8,146 bases of DNA from Candidatus Pacearchaeota archaeon CG10_big_fil_rev_8_21_14_0_10_30_48 (GCA_002763155.1 PFCU01000051.1:1-8146), one strand, 5' to 3'; counted from the stretch's first letter, positions 1 through 5,747 are shown. The notes: generated by a model from the letters alone, not told the origin. Program-made: numbers and translations.

Positions 1-570
1 ATATATCTGTTCAGACACGGACAAACTTATTATAATAAAAATCACATTTTCACAGGCTGGAAAGATTCTAAATTAACTCCGTTAGGAATTAAACAAGCTA
101 AAACAGTTGCTCGAAAAATAAAAAATAAAAAAATAGATGTAGTATTCCAAACTGATTTATTGAGGTCAAAAGACACCCTAAAAGAAGTTTTAAAATTTCA
201 CCCAGAAGTTAAAGAAATCATAACTGCTAATCGCATGATTGAACGCTCTTACGGAAATCTCGAAGGAATAAGTCATGAAAAAACCATTAAAAAATATGGT
301 AAAAAACAATTTGAAATTTGGCATCGTTCTTATAACATCCCTCCGCCAAAAGGAGAAAGTTTTGCAATGGTCGAAAAAAGGGTCAACATTTTCATAAAAA
401 ATTTAATTAAATTTATACAAAAAGAAAAAGTAAATGTTGCAATTAGTGCTCACGGAAATTCAATAAGACTCTTTAGGAAAATTTGGGAAAAGAAAACTAA
501 AGAAGAAGCAATAAAATGGAACATCCCATATGATAAAGTTTTTACATATAAAATTGAGGTAAAACTTTAG
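1..570 (+). CDS. gpmA: 2,3-bisphosphoglycerate-dependent phosphoglycerate mutase (5'-truncated by window edge)
   Basis: Histidine-phosphatase superfamily enzyme that interconverts 3- and 2-phosphoglycerate in cytosolic glycolysis/gluconeogenesis. The frame is open from base 1, so the true start lies a few codons to the left; the TTG at 160 is internal. Visible family signatures are the phosphohistidine motif LFRHGQT (His at window residue 6) followed by FTGWKDSKLTPLG, ERSYGNLEG with the likely acid/base Glu at residue 81, WHRSYNIPPPKGES, and the second catalytic-site motif SAHGNSIR (His 151) followed by WNIPYDK. FTGW, IPPP and AHGNS-R are typical of true dPGM rather than generic phosphatases. 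The Glu-to-His spacing is about 25 residues less than I recall for E. coli GpmA, so this is the short (about 195 aa) form that lacks an internal loop. It ends in TAG. The MFS gene follows 68 nt later and may be co-transcribed. It could be a broad-specificity phosphatase, but the motif set favours mutase. Confidence 0.85.
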   Translation: MYLFRHGQTYYNKNHIFTGWKDSKLTPLGIKQAKTVARKIKNKKIDVVFQTDLLRSKDTLKEVLKFHPEVKEIITANRMIERSYGNLEGISHEKTIKKYGKKQFEIWHRSYNIPPPKGESFAMVEKRVNIFIKNLIKFIQKEKVNVAISAHGNSIRLFRKIWEKKTKEEAIKWNIPYDKVFTYKIEVKL

Positions 571-571
571 C

Positions 572-637
572 ATTAAAATGAAGAATATCATTGACACTGA
601 TAAAGTTTTTACTTACAAAGTAGAAATAAAGGATTAA
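572..637 (+). pseudogene. Degenerate duplicate of the mutase 3' end (possible 19-aa leader peptide)
   Basis: Between the mutase and the MFS gene there is a second, diverged copy of the mutase C-terminus. Fifteen bases (TGATAAAGTTTTTAC) are identical at 531-545 and 598-612. The in-frame translation continues to a stop: DKVFTYKVEIKD here against DKVFTYKIEVKL in the mutase, preceded by IKMKNI against IKWNI. Differences after the identical block are mostly synonymous or conservative (ACA/ACT, TAT/TAC, GAG/GAA, Ile/Val swaps). This implies divergence while the sequence was still part of a working gene. An ATG at 578 opens a 19-codon reading frame ending at 637, one base before the MFS ATG, so it might act as a translated leader coupled to the transporter. 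Most likely it is the leftover end of a lost paralogue, or of an allele displaced by recombination. Confidence 0.65.
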
Positions 638-638
638 A

Positions 639-1823
639 ATGTCAATCTTATTACGAAAACATCAAGGAGAAATATATCTAACAAAAATAACTAAAATTAG
701 TATTATTGGATTATTAGTCGCTATTTCAAGTGCTTTTATAGGAACTATTTGGGCCGTGTATTTAGATAGTTTTTTCCACAATATTTCTGAAGTTGGTTTC
801 TTTTCTGCAATTTTAACTTTATTGAGTATTGCAGCCTACTTTTTTTCCATACCTCTCGTCGAAAGAACGAAAAAATCCGTGATTTTCTCTTATTCATTAT
901 TAGTAATAGCTGCAACTTATTTCCTTTTTTCATTAAATTCTAATTTAATAATTTTTATTATTCTGTCTATAGTTCTCACAATTGTCACCACATTTAGAAT
1001 AACTAGTTTCGGATTAATAATCAAAGATGCGTCAGGAAAGAGCAAATTATCTGAAAACGAAGGGTTGATGTATACTTTCCTAAATGTCGCTTGGATTATC
1101 GGACCTTTAATCACAGGATATATTTTAGCAAAATCAGGAGTAAGTCCAATTTTCGTTTTAGCAGGTGTATTTATGATTTTAGGTTTTATTTTAACTAAAA
1201 TATCTGATTTGAAAAATTACCATATACAAAAAAAAGTAGATAAAGATTTATTGAAGAATTTCTTTTCATTTTTCAAAAATAAAGACAGGTTCATTCTATA
1301 TATGGTTGGTGGAGGAATTAGTTTTTGGTGGGACCTTATTTATTTATTCATGCCTCTTTACATTTTAAGAAATAATTTAAGTGGAATGTGGATAGGGTAT
1401 TTTCTTTTTGCAGTTCCAATACCATTAATTTTATTTGAATATAAATTTTCCAAAATCGCCGGCAAAAAAGGATTTAAGAAATTCTTCAAAATAGGATACT
1501 TAATTCCTGCAATAATTGGATTAATTTGTTTTTTCATAACAGATATTTTCTGGATGATGGGCCTATTAGTTTTAGCAAGTATTGGAATGGCAATGTTAGA
1601 ACCGACGGTAGAAACATACTTTTTTAATATTTCAACAAAAAAAGAAGAACAAAGATATTATGGACCTTATAACACTAAAGTTGAAATCTTTGGATTTTTA
1701 GGAAAAGCCTTGCCATCAGCTTTACTCCTTTTCCTTCCGTTCAAATATATCTTCTTACTTTTTTCAGGAGCAATGTTTTTATTATTCCTCGTTAGTTTCA
1801 AATTAAAAGAAAAAAGAAATTAA
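639..1823 (+). CDS. Major facilitator superfamily (MFS) transporter
   Basis: 394-aa polytopic inner-membrane protein with about twelve hydrophobic helices, in two halves around a basic central loop at residues about 188-216 (many Lys, Phe, Asp). Helices are at roughly 19-41, 51-73, 80-98, 101-123, 142-164, 168-186, 217-243, 248-268, 284-302, 303-325, 350-368 and 369-390. Length and 6+6 layout fit MFS secondary carriers. A positive loop ERTKKS (75-80) between helices 2 and 3 sits where the MFS motif A loop is expected, though the consensus itself is weak. Charged residues in or near membrane segments (Asp232 in FWWDLIY, Glu331 and Glu335 in EPTVETYFF) are candidates for proton or substrate coupling. 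The substrate cannot be told from sequence. The start ATG is one base after the remnant leader; only a weak AAGGAT precedes it, so translation may be coupled to upstream reading. It converges on the helicase with a 3-bp gap. Confidence 0.75.
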   Translation: MSILLRKHQGEIYLTKITKISIIGLLVAISSAFIGTIWAVYLDSFFHNISEVGFFSAILTLLSIAAYFFSIPLVERTKKSVIFSYSLLVIAATYFLFSLNSNLIIFIILSIVLTIVTTFRITSFGLIIKDASGKSKLSENEGLMYTFLNVAWIIGPLITGYILAKSGVSPIFVLAGVFMILGFILTKISDLKNYHIQKKVDKDLLKNFFSFFKNKDRFILYMVGGGISFWWDLIYLFMPLYILRNNLSGMWIGYFLFAVPIPLILFEYKFSKIAGKKGFKKFFKIGYLIPAIIGLICFFITDIFWMMGLLVLASIGMAMLEPTVETYFFNISTKKEEQRYYGPYNTKVEIFGFLGKALPSALLLFLPFKYIFLLFSGAMFLLFLVSFKLKEKRN

Positions 1824-1824
1824 T

Positions 1825-1846
1825 TTTCAGAAAGAATTTTCTGAAA
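1825..1846. terminator. Inverted repeat at the MFS/helicase convergent junction
   Basis: A perfect 9-bp inverted repeat with arms TTTCAGAAA (1825-1833) and TTTCTGAAA (1838-1846) and a 4-nt loop. It begins two bases after the MFS stop and covers the helicase stop codon and its last codons. Its position between convergent 3' ends suggests a two-way transcription end or an mRNA 3' stem. Archaeal termination relies mainly on T-tracts, so this role is inference. Confidence 0.4.
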
Positions 1847-3989
1847 CAATTCTCAAAATCTCACTTCCAAATCTTTCCAGCTTAGACTCTCCAATTCCAT
1901 TAATTTTATTCAAATCACTAAAATTCTTTGGCAAGGTTTGAGAAATTTCCAGCAAAGTCCGATTAGTCATTATTTGATACGCTGGAATTCCAAGCTCATT
2001 ACTAAGCCCTTTCCTCCAAGACTTCAAATTCATAACAACTCCCTTATCTCCCTCGCTAAAATCAACCTCAGATTTTTTATTAGATTCGACAGGACTCTCA
2101 AAAATAATTTTATTTTTTAGACTCACTCCCAAATTAGGAAGCATACTTTCCTTAATGAAATAAGTATAATTTTTTCCAGAATAAGTCAAATACAAATATC
2201 TCTTCGCCCGACTCATCGCAACATAAAAAAGTCTTTTCTCCTCTTCCTCTTTATCATAATCATAAGCTTTAACCATATCAATAATTGGATGCTCACTTCC
2301 ATAAATTGGGAAATTCCCATTCGAACACCCGATAACAATAACCATCTCAGCCTCAAGACCTTTTATCGAATGAATCGTCGCCAAAGTTACAACTCCTTTA
2401 CTAATATCTTCATTAAAAGAATTCTCAGATTTCACTTGATAGGCAATCCCACGAGATTTCAAAACCTCTGACAACTCCCTAATCTGATTATTTGTACGAG
2501 CTAAAACAAAAATTTCTCCTCTCGGCAAATTAGCAGAGAGAATTCTCTCAGCAACAAATTGAAACTCCCCCGCAATCGAATCAAATCTTATCAATCTCGT
2601 ATCTAACTCAGCCGATTTCAAATCAATCCCAGATTCCAAATCACTTATTCCCATATCTCGAATAGAATCATTTATCAAACTAACAATCCGTTTCGTCGAA
2701 CGATAATTTTTCTTCAAACTAATTATTTTACAACCCGCGTGCCATTTCTTAAAATCCAAAATATACTGCACTTCAGATCCCCTCCAACCATAAATCGCCT
2801 GACGCGGATCCCCCACACAAAAAAGATTTTCCGGTTTCAAAATCTCAACAAGTTTTATCTGGCTAGAATTAACATCTTGATATTCATCAATCAAAACATG
2901 ATCAAACTCTGGAATCAAATCCTTATGTAACTTAAAAAAATTAATCGTGTCAATTATCTGGTCAGAAAAATCTCTCAAACCGTTTTCTTCCATAAAACGC
3001 TCAATAAAAATACAAATCTTCGAAACAATATCTGCAGTCTTCCGATAACTCTCGTCAATCGCTTCAAAATCTTCTTTGCCAACAACTTTCCCCTGAGACT
3101 TAAAATAATCTCGAATAAAAAAACAATCATTAATAAAAATACTAACCAGTTCCTCTCGCGTCTTACTATGTAATTTATTTTTACCAAAATAAACTCTAAT
3201 AGCCTCGCTAAAACTCAAACCCAATTCCTCTAATGCTAATTGAATTATCTTAACTTTATTTGAATAATTTATCACGCTTACTTCTCGCCCGTAAATCAAA
3301 TTCCCATGTTCTTTCAAAATCTTCTCACAAAATGAATTAAATGTTTCAACTTTAACCGATTCAGAAAGTCCAAATTCTGATAATCTATTTATCATTTCCT
3401 GCCTAGCCTTCCTCGTAAAAGTCACTGCCAAAATTTTATCAGGATTAACATTCCTATATTTAATCAAAAACTCAATCCGTTTCGTCAAAACACTGGTCTT
3501 TCCACTTCCAGCCCCAGCAATACAAAGAATTTCTTTTTCATCAAAAGTAATCGCTTTCTTTTGTTCATCATTATACTCCCCAAGAAAAAAATCAAGCTCC
3601 TTAAAAAATTCTTTTTCCTTCTCACTAATCACAGTATCAACCTCTTCTAAATTAAAAGCCAATTTTTTAGAGAAAAGAGTCGGATTCAAAATCTCTTTAT
3701 TTCCTTTGTAATTCAACTCCAAAACTTTCGCAAATTTATTGTCAGGCACACTAACAATATCAATCATTTTATTATTCAATAAATTGTCAATAAGATTTGA
3801 AATCTCATCCTCATTACGATTCTTAAAAGTTCCAAAAAGTTCCACATTATCCAAATTATTCCGCGCAACAGAATTATTTCCTAAATCTCCTTGCAAAAAA
3901 CTCACAAGAGTCTTACGCCCAACATTAAACGGCAGTTCCTTCAAAGCCCTCAAAACCACAACATAATCTAACTCTTTTTCAGCATCCAT
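1827..3989 (-). CDS. SF1A (UvrD/Rep-type) helicase with N-terminal RQC-like and C-terminal HRDC domains
   Basis: 720-aa ATP-dependent 3'-5' DNA translocase/helicase, probably acting in repair or on stalled forks. Motor motifs in order: Q motif YNDEQKKAI (139-147), Walker A AGAGSGKT (158-165), Ia AVTFTRKARQEM (188-199), Ib ETFNSF (215-220), Walker B IDEYQDVN (367-374), III VGDPRQAIYGWRGS (392-405), IV KKNYRST (426-432), V TIHSIKGLEAE (538-548), VI FYVAMSRAKR (588-597). The usual 2B subdomain of roughly 150 residues is absent: GIAYQVKSENSF (514-525) runs almost straight into motif V. Residues about 8-100 look like a RecQ RQC winged helix (LRALKELPFNVGRKTLVSFL, LFGTF, then LIDNLLNNKMID). Residues about 651-716 are an HRDC domain (LKSWRKGL, ISQTLPKNFSDLNKINGIG). 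The ATG at 3989 has a TATA-like element 26 nt upstream, so the mRNA is probably leaderless. Codons are biased to G/T endings (TTG, GTG, AAG). The core is certain; the flanking-domain calls are by pattern. Confidence 0.9.
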   Translation of the reverse strand: MDAEKELDYVVVLRALKELPFNVGRKTLVSFLQGDLGNNSVARNNLDNVELFGTFKNRNEDEISNLIDNLLNNKMIDIVSVPDNKFAKVLELNYKGNKEILNPTLFSKKLAFNLEEVDTVISEKEKEFFKELDFFLGEYNDEQKKAITFDEKEILCIAGAGSGKTSVLTKRIEFLIKYRNVNPDKILAVTFTRKARQEMINRLSEFGLSESVKVETFNSFCEKILKEHGNLIYGREVSVINYSNKVKIIQLALEELGLSFSEAIRVYFGKNKLHSKTREELVSIFINDCFFIRDYFKSQGKVVGKEDFEAIDESYRKTADIVSKICIFIERFMEENGLRDFSDQIIDTINFFKLHKDLIPEFDHVLIDEYQDVNSSQIKLVEILKPENLFCVGDPRQAIYGWRGSEVQYILDFKKWHAGCKIISLKKNYRSTKRIVSLINDSIRDMGISDLESGIDLKSAELDTRLIRFDSIAGEFQFVAERILSANLPRGEIFVLARTNNQIRELSEVLKSRGIAYQVKSENSFNEDISKGVVTLATIHSIKGLEAEMVIVIGCSNGNFPIYGSEHPIIDMVKAYDYDKEEEEKRLFYVAMSRAKRYLYLTYSGKNYTYFIKESMLPNLGVSLKNKIIFESPVESNKKSEVDFSEGDKGVVMNLKSWRKGLSNELGIPAYQIMTNRTLLEISQTLPKNFSDLNKINGIGESKLERFGSEILRIVSENSF

Positions 3990-4010
3990 AGATTATCTCA
4001 AATAAAATTC

Positions 4011-4019
4011 TTTTAATAA
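4011..4019 (-). promoter_or_regulatory. TATA-like box for the helicase gene
   Basis: TTATTAAAA on the minus strand, centred about 26 nt before the helicase ATG. That spacing puts transcription start at or next to the start codon, typical of archaeal leaderless genes. No ribosome-binding site is visible. Confidence 0.45.
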
Positions 4020-4051
4020 GTTTATTGTGGGAGAGAAATTTTATGCCCCCT

Positions 4052-4115
4052 GAAACATCTTTGATGTTTCTTGTCTTTTCTAAAGACAAGACCATTATTT
4101 TTCAGAAAGAATAAT
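4052..4115. repeat. Three adjoining hairpins between tRNA-Glu and the helicase
   Basis: Three inverted repeats lie side by side. The first has arms GAAACATC/GATGTTTC (4052-4059, 4063-4070; 8 bp, loop TTT). The second has arms CTTGTCTTT/AAAGACAAG (4070-4078, 4082-4090; 9 bp, loop TCT). The third is at 4094-4102 paired with 4107-4115 (9 bp, one G-T). They sit just past the 3' end of tRNA-Glu and before the helicase promoter. They could be tRNA 3'-trailer or termination structures, a small structured RNA, or a palindromic repeat element. The first arm (TGAAACATC) recurs inside the tRNA intron at 4171-4179. Confidence 0.6.
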
Positions 4116-4319
4116 GCCCCCGCCGGGACTCGAACCCGGGTCTAGGCCGTTCTCCGAAGACTTCAAACATTGAAACATCGTCAAAACTTTGTTTCGATTG
4201 AAGTCTCTGCAAATTAATGCGCAGAGTTGAGTTGATGTGAGCATCAAGATTTCAACTTTTCGACAAAGCGAAATCACTCCTCGAGAGGGCCTAATGCTTG
4301 ACCGCTACACTACAGGGGC
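4115..4319 (-). tRNA. tRNA-Glu(CTC) with a 132-nt intron at position 37/38
   Basis: Exon 1 is 4319-4282 (38 nt) and exon 2 is 4149-4115 (35 nt), giving a 73-nt mature tRNA without encoded CCA. The acceptor is GCCCCTG/CGGGGGC with one G-U pair, discriminator A. The D arm is GTGT...GCAT, the anticodon stem AGGCC/GGCCT, and the T arm CCGGG-TTCGAGT-CCCGG. Loop CTCTCG plus C38 gives anticodon CTC, reading GAG (Glu). The splice region is a textbook bulge-helix-bulge: CTCT (32-35) pairs with intron GGAG, with 3-nt bulges CG|A and AA|C. The tRNA splicing endonuclease would therefore cut after G37 and before C38. G1-C72 marks it as a true tRNA-Glu rather than a GatDE substrate. Confidence 0.93.
4150..4281 (-). 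other. Archaeal tRNA intron, long and highly structured
   Basis: 132 nt removed by the BHB endonuclease, long for an archaeal tRNA intron. It is rich in perfect inverted repeats (plus-strand positions): TTTCG/CGAAA at 4258-4262 and 4269-4273; AGTTGA/TCAACT at 4225-4230 and 4252-4257, enclosing TTGATG/CATCAA at 4232-4237 and 4242-4247; CTCTGC/GCAGAG at 4205-4210 and 4221-4226; GACTTCAA/TTGAAGTC at 4159-4166 and 4198-4205. The 6-nt loop of the first hairpin (4263-4268) is exactly complementary to 4187-4192, so a loop-loop contact is possible. No clear C/D-box pair, and no credible homing endonuclease frame, was seen. Confidence 0.85.
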
Positions 4320-4348
4320 AGTGTAATAATTAAATTTGATTTAACGAG

Positions 4349-4358
4349 TATAAAAATA
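4349..4358 (-). promoter_or_regulatory. TATA-like box for tRNA-Glu
   Basis: TATTTTTATA on the minus strand, centred about 34 nt before tRNA position 1. It would start transcription with a short 5' leader for RNase P. It lies in the 60-nt gap after the DedA stop. Confidence 0.4.
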
Positions 4359-4379
4359 TTTGTAATTCTATAAAGATTT

Positions 4380-5027
4380 TCATTTAAATGATTTATTCTC
4401 AATAAGCATTTTTAATTTTCGTTTGCGAAAATGCCAAATCAAAATTATAGTTGAAATAACCACTGCCAATAAACTAAACATCCTCAAATTCTGCTGAATA
4501 ATTGCCTGATTTTCACCAAACCAATAACCTAAGAAAATTAAAATCGCACTCCAAATTCCAGCTCCAAGTCCAGTATAAAATAAAAATTTCCAAATATTCA
4601 TTTTACCGAAACCGGCAGGCAATGAAATCAACTGACGAATTACAGGTATTAACCTTCCAACAAAAGTCGTAACCTCTCCATGTTTCTCAAAATATTTTTC
4701 AGAATTTTCAATACTATCTTTTCTTATAAGAAAAAATTTCCCATATTTTTCAACAAAAATTTTAACTAAAGAACGTCCAAGAAAAAAAGCGAGATAATAA
4801 TTAATCAATGCTCCAACTAAACTTCCTAAAATTGCAGAAATTAAAACTAAAGAAAAAATCATTTCTCCTCTAGAAACAAGAACTCCTGCAGGAATTAACA
4901 CAACTTCACTCGGAAAGGGGATAAATGAACTCTCAAGAGTCATGAGTAAAAAAATGCCGACATAATCCAACTTCCCAATGCTACCAACAAAAAACTCAAT
5001 AAGCTTTACAAATACCTCTTCAATCAT
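4380..5027 (-). CDS. DedA/VTT-family membrane protein
   Basis: 215-aa integral membrane protein of the DedA (SNARE-associated/VTT) family. Members are linked to lipid scrambling or undecaprenyl-phosphate-type carrier recycling and to membrane homeostasis; the archaeal substrate is not established. Visible hallmarks are the first re-entrant segment ESSFIPFPSEVVLIPAG (32-48), the glycine-rich helix GSLVGALINYYLAFFLGR (68-85), and the second motif FVGRLIPVIRQLISLPAG (122-139) with the conserved arginines Arg125 and Arg131. Two further C-terminal helices follow (about 145-170 and 182-199), then a basic tail. Length matches the usual 200-220 aa. The ATG at 5027 is chosen because a TATA box lies 26 nt upstream, implying a leaderless transcript. 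It is a stand-alone gene upstream of tRNA-Glu on the same strand. Confidence 0.9.
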   Translation of the reverse strand: MIEEVFVKLIEFFVGSIGKLDYVGIFLLMTLESSFIPFPSEVVLIPAGVLVSRGEMIFSLVLISAILGSLVGALINYYLAFFLGRSLVKIFVEKYGKFFLIRKDSIENSEKYFEKHGEVTTFVGRLIPVIRQLISLPAGFGKMNIWKFLFYTGLGAGIWSAILIFLGYWFGENQAIIQQNLRMFSLLAVVISTIILIWHFRKRKLKMLIENKSFK

Positions 5028-5048
5028 TCCAGATAAAACAAAAAAGAG

Positions 5049-5057
5049 TTTATAAAA
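5049..5057 (-). promoter_or_regulatory. TATA box for the DedA gene
   Basis: TTTTATAAA on the minus strand, centred about 26 nt before the ATG. It fits a leaderless archaeal promoter. Confidence 0.6.
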
Positions 5058-5117
5058 TTAGTTAATTCCTCAACAATTCGAAGTAAAACTAAACATAAAA
5101 TCTATCCTACATTAAAT

Positions 5118-5187
5118 AGCCCCGCCAGCTTTATAACTAAAAGTTATTTTTTAGGCTTTTTTGCTTAAAATACATGGATAATGTATT
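5118..5187 (+). other. Small structured intergenic element, possible ncRNA or terminators
   Basis: In the 189-nt gap between two minus-strand genes. A GC-richer patch AGCCCCGCCAGC stands out. AGCC (5118-5121) can pair with GGCT (5154-5157), enclosing a perfect hairpin ATAACT-AAA-AGTTAT (5133-5147), and six T follow at 5157-5162. A second hairpin, AATACAT/ATGTATT (5169-5175, 5181-5187), lies next to the 3' end of the 122-aa gene. This may be a short plus-strand RNA with a T-tract end, or simply termination structure for the minus-strand gene. No known RNA family was recognised. Confidence 0.3.
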
Positions 5188-5216
5188 AATAATCAGAATT
5201 TAATATAGAGTATAAT

Positions 5217-5585
5217 CTATTCCCTAAATAGGTATTTTCCTCTTTCTTTGTAAACGACTTCCCCTCTAAATTGTTCTCCTTTTTGGTATAATGGGGATTG
5301 ATAAGCCTGATTTAGAATTGATGCTACTTCATCAGCAGTTTGATGATTAGTTGCATTTTGATAAGTTGCTTCCATAACATATTTTATTCCTGCTTCCTTA
5401 GCTTCTCTTGCAATTTGAAGTAATTGAGCGTCTCCTTTTAAGGTATCTGTTCCTTCCATTAGAGAAAGTTCCAATGCATTTGGAGTTTTAACACAGCTTC
5501 TAATTGAAGGAAGTTCTTTTTCTATATCTCCTTTTGATGCTTCACAATTAAAAAAGGCATATGCTTTACCTGTTTTGTTTGTCAT
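5217..5585 (-). CDS. Conserved-looking soluble protein of unknown function, 122 aa
   Basis: Family not recognised. The product is small, soluble and acidic-basic mixed, with no membrane segment or signal peptide. It begins TGKAYAFFNCEAS and has two Cys (14 and 31), too few for a zinc site in one chain. Predicted alpha/beta features are an N-terminal strand, a helix around DIEKELPSIRS (20-30), a helix LQIAREAKEAGIK (56-68) followed by strand YVMEATY, a helix TADEVASILNQAY (83-95), and a basic C-terminal strand pair GEVVYKERGKYLF. It is a real gene: the promoter is the clearest in the window, with a purine-rich BRE and a TATA box 26 nt before the ATG. Codons are distinct from the other minus-strand genes, preferring A endings (GAA, GCA, AGA, GGA, AAA) where the helicase and aminopeptidase favour G/T endings. 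That suggests high expression or recent acquisition. It ends in TAG. Confidence 0.75.
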   Translation of the reverse strand: MTNKTGKAYAFFNCEASKGDIEKELPSIRSCVKTPNALELSLMEGTDTLKGDAQLLQIAREAKEAGIKYVMEATYQNATNHQTADEVASILNQAYQSPLYQKGEQFRGEVVYKERGKYLFRE

Positions 5586-5605
5586 ATTTTATACAAGTAG
5601 ATTAA

Positions 5606-5620
5606 CTATTTAAACCTTCC
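5606..5620 (-). promoter_or_regulatory. BRE + TATA promoter of the 122-aa gene
   Basis: GGAAGG followed by TTTAAATAG on the minus strand, centred about 26 nt before the ATG at 5585. It is the best promoter match in the window and implies a leaderless, possibly strong transcript. Confidence 0.65.
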
Positions 5621-5651
5621 CATATGTAATTACTATAGAGTTACAAATAAG

Positions 5652-5724
5652 TAGCCCTGCCCGGATTCGAACCGGGGTCCTTCGGCCCAGAACCGAAGAT
5701 ACTTGACCGCTATACTACAGGGCT
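5652..5724 (-). tRNA. tRNA-Gln(CTG)
   Basis: 73 nt, intronless, CCA not encoded. Acceptor AGCCCTG/CAGGGCT with discriminator A; D arm GTAT...GTAT; anticodon arm TTCGG-TTCTGGG-CCGAA with anticodon CTG; T arm CCCGG-TTCGAAT-CCGGG. It shares its D-loop (AGCGGTCAA) with the neighbouring tRNA-Glu. The A1-U72 pair is the known identity feature for the archaeal amidotransferase GatDE, so it is probably charged with Glu and then amidated. Confidence 0.95.
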
Positions 5725-5747
5725 GTCATTATAGTCATTCAAGAAAG

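Noticed and set aside
160..162. TTG as start of the phosphatase gene
   Set aside because: The frame is open to base 1 and encodes the catalytic RHG motif upstream, so this codon is an internal Leu.
745..1114. Two minus-strand frames of 62 and 65 aa inside the MFS gene
   Set aside because: Antisense shadows of a clear transporter; low-complexity, Lys-rich, no start signals.
1938..3966. Plus-strand and alternative minus-strand frames of 60-75 aa inside the helicase gene
   Set aside because: All overlap intact helicase motifs and have no features of their own.
4043..4121. Confident call of an integrated element at tRNA-Glu
   Set aside because: The duplicated tRNA tip is only 8 nt and no integrase or mobile gene is present in the window.
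4095..4277. 60-aa open frame on the minus strand across tRNA-Glu
   Set aside because: It lies wholly inside the tRNA exon 2, intron and trailer, has no promoter or family match, and the BHB intron explains the DNA.
4150..4281. C/D-box guide RNA inside the tRNA intron
   Set aside because: TGATG-like strings exist, but no CTGA D box at suitable spacing was found.
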